A DNA stretch of 18,100 nt from JBDTLH01 sp039934875 (GTDB lineage Bacteria; Acidobacteriota; Terriglobia; Terriglobales; Acidobacteriaceae), in assembly GCA_039934875.1 (NCBI GenBank), contig JBDTLH010000146.1, positions 1 to 18,100 on the forward strand, given 5' to 3'. Below are positions 8,649-14,195 of the stretch, piece by piece; position 1 is the first letter of the stretch, and every line of letters starts with the position of its first letter. A model generated the notes under the pieces. It saw only the letters and a program-made list of their open reading frames with translations, did not search any database and was not told where the DNA came from. A program made the translations under genes and the position numbers.

Positions 8649-9167
8649 ATGATACGCATTGGTTTTGGTTGGGATTCGCACGAGTTTAAGCCCGGGGTGC
8701 CGTGCATGATTGGCGGCGTAATGCTGCAACATGACAGCGGGTTGCAAGGACATTCAGATGGCGACGTGCTGTTGCATGCGTTGACCGATGCGCTGCTGGG
8801 CGCAATCGCGGCGGGAGACATCGGCAGCTTCTTTCCGCCCAACGATTCCAAATGGAAAGGAGCGGATTCGAAGCTCTTCGTACGACACGCGCTCCAACAG
8901 GTGTGCGAGCGCGGCTACCACGTGGTTAATGTGGACTCTACGCTGATCCTGGCTGCGCCCAAGATTGGTCCGGTGGCGGCACAATTGCAGCGCAGCGTGG
9001 CCGAGTTGCTGGGCATCGCGGCGGATCGCGTGGGTATCAAGGCGAAGACTCCGGAGGGCATGGGCACGGACAACGCCGCGATCGCCCACGTCGCTGTGTT
9101 GCTGGAGAAGGAAGAGTTTGCGGCAGATGCGGACGTCCTGCTTACGAACATCGCCGCGCCCGAGTAG
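8649..9167 (+). CDS. ispF: 2-C-methyl-D-erythritol 2,4-cyclodiphosphate synthase
   Basis: The fifth MEP-pathway enzyme, a Zn-dependent homotrimer that cyclises CDP-ME 2-phosphate to MEcPP with loss of CMP. It has 172 residues, slightly longer than the usual 157-160. Metal ligands are visible as D9 and H11 in GWDSHEF and H43 in GHSDGDVLLHALTDA. GDIGSFFPPND follows at 57-66. The nucleotide-site motif is KAKTPEG, retaining the conserved Thr and Glu. The usual downstream GFTGRGEG element is replaced by GTDNAAIAH. The ATG at 8649 has no clear Shine-Dalgarno sequence. ispD precedes it by 92 bp; IspD and IspF act in the same pathway and are often adjacent or fused. Confidence 0.95.
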   Translation: MIRIGFGWDSHEFKPGVPCMIGGVMLQHDSGLQGHSDGDVLLHALTDALLGAIAAGDIGSFFPPNDSKWKGADSKLFVRHALQQVCERGYHVVNVDSTLILAAPKIGPVAAQLQRSVAELLGIAADRVGIKAKTPEGMGTDNAAIAHVAVLLEKEEFAADADVLLTNIAAPE

Positions 9168-9181
9168 TGAGCCCCAGGGCT

Positions 9182-9341
9182 AACCGCAGATTGCGGCGGA
9201 CGGACGCGGACCAAGACTTTAAAGGCAAGAAACAAGGCCCAGTCAAAGCTGGGACCATCGTCTGACACCGATCGAAGAGGTTCACAGCAGGGGTTTTGCA
9301 TTTCGCCGATTCATCCGCGTACATCCGCGAAATCCGCGGTT
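9182..9341. repeat. Inverted pair of CGCGGAT-type repeat arms
   Basis: The left arm (9182-9210) begins AACCGCAGATTGCGGCGGA. The reverse complement of the right arm (9314-9341) begins AACCGCGGATTTCGCGGAT. Both end in ACGCGGA, and the arms agree at most positions. In the right arm ATCCGCG occurs at 9313, 9323 and 9332, spaced about one helical turn. The arms flank a 103-bp spacer with no gene. Sequences of this style are familiar to me as dispersed intergenic repeats in several phyla, but that is from memory. Confidence 0.6.
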
Positions 9342-9428
9342 GCTTTGTTCGTCACTCGCGAGAATCCGCAGTCACCTGTGCCGCCTGGGTAACGGAGACT
9401 TTAGTTACGGAAGTGCTGAAAATATGTG

Positions 9429-9455
9429 TTCGCAACCGCTTTTTGTGATTGCGAA
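9429..9455. promoter_or_regulatory. Operator-like dyad upstream of the XRE gene
   Basis: TTCGCAA (9429-9435) and TTGCGAA (9449-9455) are perfect inverted repeats separated by 13 bp. The right half coincides with the -35 hexamer of the predicted promoter, the usual position for an autorepressor site. The downstream XRE protein is the obvious candidate ligand. Confidence 0.5.
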
Positions 9456-9477
9456 GAGTGAGGGAAGTATTTACTAT
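9449..9477 (+). promoter_or_regulatory. Promoter of the small XRE regulator
   Basis: TTGCGA (9449-9454), 17 bp, then TACTAT (9472-9477). A start near 9485 would give a leader of about 34 nt, containing AGGTGA ten bases before the ATG at 9519. Confidence 0.5.
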
Positions 9478-9518
9478 TCAGCCACTCCCCGATGCCAATC
9501 ACAGGTGACGAGTTAGCT

Positions 9519-9875
9519 ATGAACATAGGCGAGACAATCCGTAATTTCCGGCTGCAGAAGAACATGTCGCAGGGCGATATCGAAAAACGTACCGGTCTTC
9601 TACGCTGCTACCTATCGCGCGTCGAGAACGGACACACCGTCCCCTCGCTCGACACTCTGGCGAAGATCGCGCAATCCATGGAGCTTCCACTGGCGCGCTT
9701 CTTTAGCGAGAGCGGGGGAGAACAAGCGGTGGATCGCGAGGTGCCGCAGCTTAGCCACGACATGGTGCAGTTCTTATCGCAGATCAAGCGCTATTCGACT
9801 GGGCTAAACGATTCCGACCGTAAGATGCTGCTGACCATGGTGAAACGCTTCGCGGCGAATGCGGGCGGAAAGTAA
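9519..9875 (+). CDS. Small XRE-family transcriptional regulator
   Basis: A 118-residue DNA-binding protein. Residues 3-60 form a Cro/C1-type helix-turn-helix: IGETIRNFRLQKNMSQGDIE, then a recognition helix in LLRCYLSRVENGHTVPSLDT and the hydrophobic LAKIAQSMELPLARFF. The remaining part (61-118) is a short helical tail, DMVQFLSQIKRYSTGLNDSD, with no sensor or cupin domain. I start at 9519 because AGGTGA precedes it; an ATG at 9492 in the same frame lacks any ribosome site and adds nine unrelated residues. The dyad over its promoter suggests autoregulation. It converges on the response regulator, with 75 bp between the stops and no terminator seen there. Confidence 0.88.
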   Translation: MNIGETIRNFRLQKNMSQGDIEKRTGLLRCYLSRVENGHTVPSLDTLAKIAQSMELPLARFFSESGGEQAVDREVPQLSHDMVQFLSQIKRYSTGLNDSDRKMLLTMVKRFAANAGGK

Positions 9876-9950
9876 AGGCCCACCCAGATGGACGGTGCCA
9901 ATACGGTGGCGAAGCTCTTCAAAAAAACACGGCACTTCTCTTTCGATAAG

Positions 9951-10655
9951 CTATACCGCGCTGGCCCTGGTCAGCTCATTCAGCGCAATTACCGCGAGTT
10001 CCAGCCGATCTCTCGCGCCGGTCTTGCCGAAGATGCTCTGCATGTGCCGCTTCACCGTGTTCTCGCTGATTGAGAGGGTATCGGCGATGTCTTTGTTTTT
10101 CATCCCTCGCGCCACCGCATAGGCGATCTGTTTTTCACGGTCAGAGAGGCGGGTGAGCGATGCGGCGGGCTCCGGCGGGCGCGTCTCCTGTGCCATGCTG
10201 CTTAAGACTTGGCGGGCGATATCGTCGGAGAAGGCGAGTTCGCCCTGGGCGACGTGGCGAACGGCCTCGAAGAGACGTTGTGGGCCATCACTCTTCATCA
10301 CCAGACCGCGTGCGCCCAGGCGGACCACCTGCACAAAATCTCCCTGGTTTTCTGAACCGGTAAGCACGACACTGGCGACTCGGTTGCCGGCGCGGTCGAG
10401 GGTGCGCAGAACATCGAAGCCGTCGAAGGTGGGCATGAACAAGTCCAGCACCAGAACATCGGGCGAGTGGCGCTTTACCAACTCAAGCGCCTCCTGGCCA
10501 TTGGAGGCGGTCCCATCCACCGCGAAATCGGTCTGGGTCGCCAGCAGCGCGGAAAGTGATTCGCGTAAAACAGCATGATCGTCGGCGATCACGATGCGTA
10601 TTTTGCCATTGTTCGAGGCGGCGGCTGAGGTTAAATTGTTCTCGGGGTCAGACAT
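9951..10655 (-). CDS. NarL/FixJ-family response regulator
   Basis: A 234-residue two-domain regulator. The receiver (about 18-130) has the acidic pair D25/D26 in IADDHAVLRESL, the phospho-acceptor D71 in DVLVLDLFMPTFDG, T99 in VVLTGSE and K121 in GLVMKSDG, so phosphorylation should be possible. A linker rich in Pro/Glu leads to a LuxR-type HTH (about 160-222) with LSDREKQIAYAVARGMKNKD followed by SISENTVKRHMQSIFGKTGA. No histidine kinase is in the window, so it looks like an orphan here. It is divergent from the LOG gene, and their shared control region carries a palindromic promoter and a separate dyad that a dimeric regulator could bind. Confidence 0.95.
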   Translation of the reverse strand: MSDPENNLTSAAASNNGKIRIVIADDHAVLRESLSALLATQTDFAVDGTASNGQEALELVKRHSPDVLVLDLFMPTFDGFDVLRTLDRAGNRVASVVLTGSENQGDFVQVVRLGARGLVMKSDGPQRLFEAVRHVAQGELAFSDDIARQVLSSMAQETRPPEPAASLTRLSDREKQIAYAVARGMKNKDIADTLSISENTVKRHMQSIFGKTGARDRLELAVIALNELTRASAV

Positions 10656-10682
10656 ACCACTAGCTTAGATGCCTTAATCCCT

Positions 10683-10711
10683 TTGAGAGCTGGATTTCGA
10701 GAGTAGATAAT
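10683..10711 (+). promoter_or_regulatory. Promoter of the LOG-family gene
   Basis: TTGAGA (10683-10688), a 17-bp spacer and GATAAT (10706-10711), with five of six bases matching consensus in each box. Its -10 overlaps that of the response-regulator promoter on the other strand. The outer 9-bp inverted repeat (CCTTTGAGA 10680-10688, TCTCAAAGG 10730-10738) carries both -35 boxes. Confidence 0.5.
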
Positions 10712-10735
10712 CCTTAAATTTAGCTCGAATCTCAA
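10707..10735 (-). promoter_or_regulatory. Promoter of the response regulator
   Basis: On the - strand TTGAGA (10735-10730), a 17-bp spacer and GATTAT (10712-10707). Transcription would start near 10700, leaving a leader of about 45 nt before the ATG at 10655. It overlaps the oppositely oriented promoter of the LOG gene. Confidence 0.5.
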
Positions 10736-10740
10736 AGGAG

Positions 10741-10759
10741 GTGTACGCAAATAGTACAC
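10741..10759. promoter_or_regulatory. Perfect dyad in the LOG leader
   Basis: GTGTAC (10741-10746) and GTACAC (10754-10759) flank GCAAATA. The dyad lies just upstream of the response-regulator -35 and inside the predicted 5' leader of the LOG transcript. It could be an operator, or an RNA hairpin next to the strong Shine-Dalgarno sequence AAAGGAGGTG (10734-10743). Confidence 0.45.
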
Positions 10760-10765
10760 AGATCA

Positions 10766-10855
10766 ATGTTGTATCCTGCTCCCTTGCGTCGGAAATGCAT
10801 TTTTGCGCATCTTTTTCGATTGGATTTCGACAGAAATGGCGGGGTAAAGAACTGA
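10766..10855 (+). CDS. Possible 29-codon leader peptide upstream of the LOG gene
   Basis: A short frame from ATG 10766 encodes MLYPAPLRRKCIFAHLF followed by a basic/hydrophilic tail and stops with TGA at 10853-10855, directly abutting the LOG ATG. The anti-SD-like AAAGGAGGTG lies 22 nt upstream, too far for direct use unless the intervening GTGTAC/GTACAC hairpin folds and brings it to within about six bases. The arrangement suggests translational coupling or leader-based control. There is no homology evidence, and a frame this short can occur by chance. Confidence 0.3.
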   Translation: MLYPAPLRRKCIFAHLFRLDFDRNGGVKN

Positions 10856-11860
10856 ATGCAAGATCAAGAAGCGGGGGAAAAGAGGCTGGGCCGCGCCCGC
10901 CTGGCATACGAAAACCGCACCTTTGTCAATGGGCCGGAGGGGCGTATTTTACGCATCAATGCCGAATATCTGGAGCCGCTGGCGCGCTTCCGGCGGGAGA
11001 GGATTCAGGATACCGTGGTGTTTTTCGGTTCAGCCCGATTCATCAACCTGGAGAGTGCGCAGCACGGGCTGGAGGAAGCCGAAAGAACCCCTGCCAACGG
11101 GGATAGCCCAGTCAAGTTGTTGGACAATACCGGCGCGGCGAGGTTGGCCCCCGTCGAGGAGCAGCCAGGGACCCATACAGACGGCGATCTGCGAACCAAG
11201 CGGGCGCGGGCGGCAGTCGAAATGGCGCAGTTTTATGAGGATGCCAGGCGCCTGGCTTATCTGCTTACCGAGTGGGCAATGGGAATCAAATCAAAGAGGG
11301 CGCGGTTTGTGGTCACCTCGGGCGGCGGCCCGGGCATCATGGAGGCGGCCAACCGAGGCGCATCTGAGGCGGGCGGAAAGACGATCGGATTGAACATAAA
11401 ACTGCCCTTCGAGCAGTTTCCTAACCGGTGGGTCACGCCCGCACTGAACTTCGAGTTTCACTACTTCTTTATGCGCAAATACTGGTTCGCCTACCTGGCG
11501 AAGGCGTTAGTAGTGTTTCCCGGAGGCTTCGGAACCATCGATGAGGCGTTTGAAATTCTCACCCTTACGCAGACTCGTAAGCTGGCGAAGAACATGCGCG
11601 TAATCATCTACGGGCGCAAATATTGGGACCGAATCCTCAATTTTGAAGCCATGGTTGATTCAGGCACAATCGCTCCCAAGGACCTCAACCTCTTCAGTTA
11701 CGCGGACACGCCGGAGGAGGCTCTTGAACTTCTGAAGAAGCACTTGAGCGAGCACTTGAATACTCAGTCTCCTCGCACTCTGCGGCCTGAAGGGCATTTG
11801 GAACATGATAGTGAGACCACGAACAAGGACAAAACTCCAGAAATTGCGGAGACGAATTGA
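10856..11860 (+). CDS. LOG-family protein (TIGR00730-like nucleotide phosphoribohydrolase), long form
   Basis: A 334-residue Rossmann-fold protein of the LOG/'lysine decarboxylase-like' family, which cleaves nucleoside 5'-monophosphates to base plus ribose 5-phosphate. In plants and some bacteria this activates cytokinins; here the substrate is unknown. Motifs are FFGSAR (56-61), TSGGGPGIMEAANRGA (154-169), FMRKYWFA (205-212) and the catalytic PGGFGTIDEAFEILTL (222-237). Compared with the usual 180-200 residue LOG, it carries an N-terminal extension (1-50), an insertion at about 70-117 and a hydrophilic tail after about 295. The first ATG in frame directly follows an in-frame TGA. The annotation 'lysine decarboxylase' common for this family is historical and should not be trusted. 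Confidence 0.9.
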   Translation: MQDQEAGEKRLGRARLAYENRTFVNGPEGRILRINAEYLEPLARFRRERIQDTVVFFGSARFINLESAQHGLEEAERTPANGDSPVKLLDNTGAARLAPVEEQPGTHTDGDLRTKRARAAVEMAQFYEDARRLAYLLTEWAMGIKSKRARFVVTSGGGPGIMEAANRGASEAGGKTIGLNIKLPFEQFPNRWVTPALNFEFHYFFMRKYWFAYLAKALVVFPGGFGTIDEAFEILTLTQTRKLAKNMRVIIYGRKYWDRILNFEAMVDSGTIAPKDLNLFSYADTPEEALELLKKHLSEHLNTQSPRTLRPEGHLEHDSETTNKDKTPEIAETN

Positions 11861-11871
11861 AGGTGCTTGCA

Positions 11872-11904
11872 GCGGCCGGTCGCGAGTGTGTGATGACTGG
11901 CCGC
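11872..11904. terminator. Hairpin between convergent LOG and membrane-protein genes
   Basis: GCGGCCGGTC (11872-11881) pairs with GACTGGCCGC (11895-11904) over ten base pairs with one G:U and a 13-nt loop. It starts 12 bp after the LOG stop, as expected for a terminator, but only a mixed T-rich stretch follows (TCGCTTTCTT at about 11915-11924). Confidence 0.45.
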
Positions 11905-11966
11905 TGGCGCCTGGTCGCTTTCTTATGCCAGTGTGATGAGCAGATTCCGGTGTCGCGCAGCCTTTT

Positions 11967-12413
11967 TTATGCCGCATGGAGCTTCTTGCCCTCGTCCAGC
12001 TCCTGCTGCTTCTGCTCAACATCCACCTCCGTCTCTCTGATTTCGAGACGCGTTTCTTTGATGTCGAGCCGCAGGCGCCCGAAGATGCTGATGTACTGGT
12101 TAGCGACCCAGACCAGCGCGAACAGCGAAATGAGATAACCGCGCCAATCGCTGAACAGGAGTTTGTAGCGCGTAATCAGCAGGAAAAACGCGGCAACGTA
12201 GTGGCTGAAGCAATATTCGCAGGTGAAGAGATAGAAGAATTTTCGCTGCGCCGCCCTGGGTGCCTGCTTGCTCTTTCTGGCACAGTATTCACGGGGCTCG
12301 CGAAACACCTCTTCATGGGTGACGGTCCAGGCAATGCAAGCGACCGGAATCGCCAGGGTAAATAATACGACCAACTGCAACCCGATGTGCGAGAGTGTGA
12401 ACTGGTCGAGCAT
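11967..12413 (-). CDS. Small membrane protein with CxxC and C-terminal coiled coil, family not recognised
   Basis: A 148-residue protein I do not recognise. Hydrophobic segments at about 10-31, 70-84 and 92-111 suggest three helices. Three cysteines stand out: C44 and the pair C65/C68 in FTCEYCFSHY, just before the second helix. The last 35 residues are a heptad-like, highly charged coiled coil (RLDIKETRLEIRETEVDVEQ onward). The composition (membrane part, then amphipathic charged tail) and the absence of stop codons argue that the frame is real; the opposite-strand frames have no such character. The ATG at 12413 has no Shine-Dalgarno sequence. It converges on the LOG gene and is divergent from the ThiE-like gene. 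No function can be assigned. Confidence 0.7.
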   Translation of the reverse strand: MLDQFTLSHIGLQLVVLFTLAIPVACIAWTVTHEEVFREPREYCARKSKQAPRAAQRKFFYLFTCEYCFSHYVAAFFLLITRYKLLFSDWRGYLISLFALVWVANQYISIFGRLRLDIKETRLEIRETEVDVEQKQQELDEGKKLHAA

Positions 12414-12462
12414 GTTGGTTAGATGCGCCGAGGAGGCCGACGACGAAGGGCTTCAAGGCTAA

Positions 12463-12503
12463 GTGGTCACGGGCTAGGGCTGTAGCTCGTCAATCGTGAC
12501 CAC
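12463..12503. promoter_or_regulatory. Perfect 9-bp inverted repeat just before the ThiE-like gene
   Basis: GTGGTCACG (12463-12471) and CGTGACCAC (12495-12503) are exact complements, with an inner GCTA/TAGC pair (12473-12476, 12483-12486). The right arm ends 12 nt before the ATG at 12516, and no Shine-Dalgarno sequence is present. It could be an operator in this divergent region or a leader hairpin. It does not contain TPP-riboswitch core motifs. Confidence 0.45.
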
Positions 12504-12515
12504 GCGACAGTAACT

Positions 12516-13106
12516 ATGATTCGCTACTACATTACGAGCCGGGAGACGCTCGGGGGCGCCGATGCGCTGCTGCGTGAGGTGAGGCGGGCGTGTGCTGCGG
12601 GGGTGGACTGGATCCAGTTGCGCGAGAAGCAGATCGCGGCGCGGGAGCTTGAACTACTCGCCTCGCGACTTCTAAAGCAAATGGGGGAGTTCACTCCCAG
12701 ACCGAAGCTGTTGCTCCACTCCCGAGCCGATGTGGCGCTCGCGGTTGGCGCAGACGGCATCCATCTGGGGTCCGGCGCGCAGGCGCTATCCGCGGCGGAG
12801 GTGCGCGCGGTGTGGCCGGCGGCGTTGATTGGCGTGTCCTGCCACACGCGTCAGCAAGTGGCGCTGGCGGAAGCGCAGGGCGCTGATTTTGCCGTCTTCG
12901 GCCCGGTGTTTGAAAAGGCAGGGGTGCGGAACCCGCACGGGCTGGAGCTGCTGCGCGAGGTCTGCCATCGCAGCGATGCGGCTCGTCCTCCCATGCCGGT
13001 GTTGGCGTTGGGCGGAGTGACTGCGGAAAACACAGCGCTATGTATTGACGCGGGAGCCGCCGGAATCGCAGGTATTCGTCTTTTTCAGGGGCAATGGCAG
13101 GTTTAG
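12516..13106 (+). CDS. Thiamine phosphate synthase (ThiE/TenI) family TIM-barrel protein
   Basis: A 196-residue single-domain barrel clearly homologous to ThiE/TenI: WIQLREK (32-38), GADGIHLG (78-85), IGVSCH (105-110), FGPVF (128-132), a C-terminal phosphate site LALGGVTAEN (163-172) and GAAGIAGIRLF (180-190). Standard ThiE couples HMP-PP with thiazole phosphate. However, the Mg-binding Asn-Asp pair is His68-Ser69 here, the Gln-Asp-Asp after HLG is Ser86-Gly87-Ala88, and the TxTK loop is replaced by EKAGVRNP (133-140). This points to a TenI-like role (thiazole tautomerase or other) more than to thiamine phosphate synthase. No other thi gene is in the window. pgeF follows after 36 bp and is probably cotranscribed. 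Confidence 0.85.
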   Translation: MIRYYITSRETLGGADALLREVRRACAAGVDWIQLREKQIAARELELLASRLLKQMGEFTPRPKLLLHSRADVALAVGADGIHLGSGAQALSAAEVRAVWPAALIGVSCHTRQQVALAEAQGADFAVFGPVFEKAGVRNPHGLELLREVCHRSDAARPPMPVLALGGVTAENTALCIDAGAAGIAGIRLFQGQWQV

Positions 13107-13110
13107 CAGG

Positions 13111-13140
13111 AACAACGAACAAGTACCAACTACAATCAAC
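13111..13140 (+). repeat. Heptad-periodic spacer between the ThiE-like gene and pgeF
   Basis: The whole spacer reads as degenerate 7-mers: AACAACG, AACAAGT, ACCAACT, ACAATCA, then ACTT before the GTG. It contains no ribosome-binding site. The same 7-nt period occurs before ispF. Confidence 0.4.
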
Positions 13141-13142
13141 TT

Positions 13143-14072
13143 GTGTCCTCCTCCACACCCACCCTGCGCGTGCGTACTACCGCCGGGCGGCGCTCAGTGG
13201 CCGCCATTGCTAAGCCTGAAATACTGCGCACCCCGGAGCTTAACGGCTTTGATTGGCTGGTGCACGGCTTCAGCACCCGCCCGCACGGGCATTCGACAGC
13301 CTACAGCGGCGATTCTGGCCGAGAGGAGCTGAATCTTGGATTTACCTCTTCCGACCGCAAAGCCAATGTGCAGAAGAATCGCGCCGCCTTCCTGCACGCC
13401 CTGCTGGGCAGCAAAGCCCCAGCCGAGTTGGTTACCATTTCGCAGATGCATTCCGACGTCATTCACGTGGTCACGGGATCGCCGAAAGCGCCCTTAGCGG
13501 GGGATGGCATGATCACGCGTATCCCGGGGCTGCTGCTGGGGATCCAGACCGCCGACTGCGTTCCCGTTCTGGTCGCTGCCCCGGCCGGCGAAAGACCGGC
13601 CGTCGCCGCCTTCCATGCCGGGTGGCGCGGCACGGTCATGCGCATCGTTGAGAAAGGCGTGGGAACCATGCGCATGACCTTCGATTGCGATCCGCAGACC
13701 ATGCAAGCTTTAATCGGCCCCTGTATCCACCAGTGCTGCTATGCGGTAGGCGAAGAGGTGGAAGAGGAGTTCCGTTCGCAGTTCAGGTACGCCGACGCGC
13801 TGTTCCGCGAGATCTATGACAAGGATCCTATCAAAGACAAATATCCTTTGCTGTTTATGACCGCCCGCGCGCCGGGCCACTTCAACATCAACTGCAGCAC
13901 TCACCTCGATCTGGTGGAGGCCAACCGCCGCCAACTGCTCGACGCTGGAATTCCCGCCGGGAACGTTCACACCGTTGGCGACTGTACTTGCTGCAACCGT
14001 GACTACCTGTGGTCACATCGCGGCGAGTCTGGATTTGCCGGACGCATGATGGCGGTGATCGGCATCCGATGA
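13143..14072 (+). CDS. pgeF: YfiH/PgeF-family polyphenol oxidase (laccase-domain, purine nucleoside phosphorylase-like)
   Basis: A 309-residue member of the YfiH/LACC1 family ('multicopper polyphenol oxidase' in older annotation). Related proteins bind one metal and act on purine nucleosides or correct peptidoglycan precursors. The metal/active-site set is intact: QMHSD with H103, TADC with C139, FHAGWRG with H158. IGPCIHQCCYAVGEEV (191-206), EANRRQL and the C-terminal CTCCNRDYLWSHRGESGFAG follow. The start is GTG at 13143, with no Shine-Dalgarno sequence, 36 bp after the ThiE-like gene. The first 30 residues are poorly conserved, so the exact start is uncertain. Confidence 0.92.
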   Translation: MSSSTPTLRVRTTAGRRSVAAIAKPEILRTPELNGFDWLVHGFSTRPHGHSTAYSGDSGREELNLGFTSSDRKANVQKNRAAFLHALLGSKAPAELVTISQMHSDVIHVVTGSPKAPLAGDGMITRIPGLLLGIQTADCVPVLVAAPAGERPAVAAFHAGWRGTVMRIVEKGVGTMRMTFDCDPQTMQALIGPCIHQCCYAVGEEVEEEFRSQFRYADALFREIYDKDPIKDKYPLLFMTARAPGHFNINCSTHLDLVEANRRQLLDAGIPAGNVHTVGDCTCCNRDYLWSHRGESGFAGRMMAVIGIR

Positions 14073-14089
14073 CCCTGCTTTGCGCGAAT

Positions 14090-14109
14090 TCGGACTTGCG
14101 CGAGTCCGA
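14090..14109 (+). terminator. Hairpin after pgeF
   Basis: TCGGACT (14090-14096) and AGTCCGA (14103-14109) form a perfect 7-bp stem with a 6-nt loop, 18 bp after the stop, followed only by TTTG. It is a weak intrinsic terminator candidate separating pgeF from panB. Confidence 0.4.
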
Positions 14110-14195
14110 TTTGCACCAGCACTGTCTAAGGAGTAGCATCTGATTCGTTTGGAACACAGACGCCATCTCCTGAAGAGAGGCGTACTGGAGGGAAA

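Larger units (their letters stand above)
9168..9518. other. Long intergenic region before the XRE gene
   Basis: About 350 bp without a gene. It holds a pair of inverted repeat arms (9182-9210 and 9314-9341) and an operator-like dyad with a promoter match upstream of the regulator (9429-9477). Short hairpins such as CCCAG/CTGGG (9238-9242, 9249-9253) lie between the arms. No open frame with coding character is seen, and no clean terminator for ispF. Confidence 0.6.

Noticed and set aside
10741..11106. GTG-initiated frame after the strong AAAGGAGGTG
   Set aside because: Its GTG lies inside the SD itself, and downstream it is out of frame with the LOG gene and lacks protein-like character.
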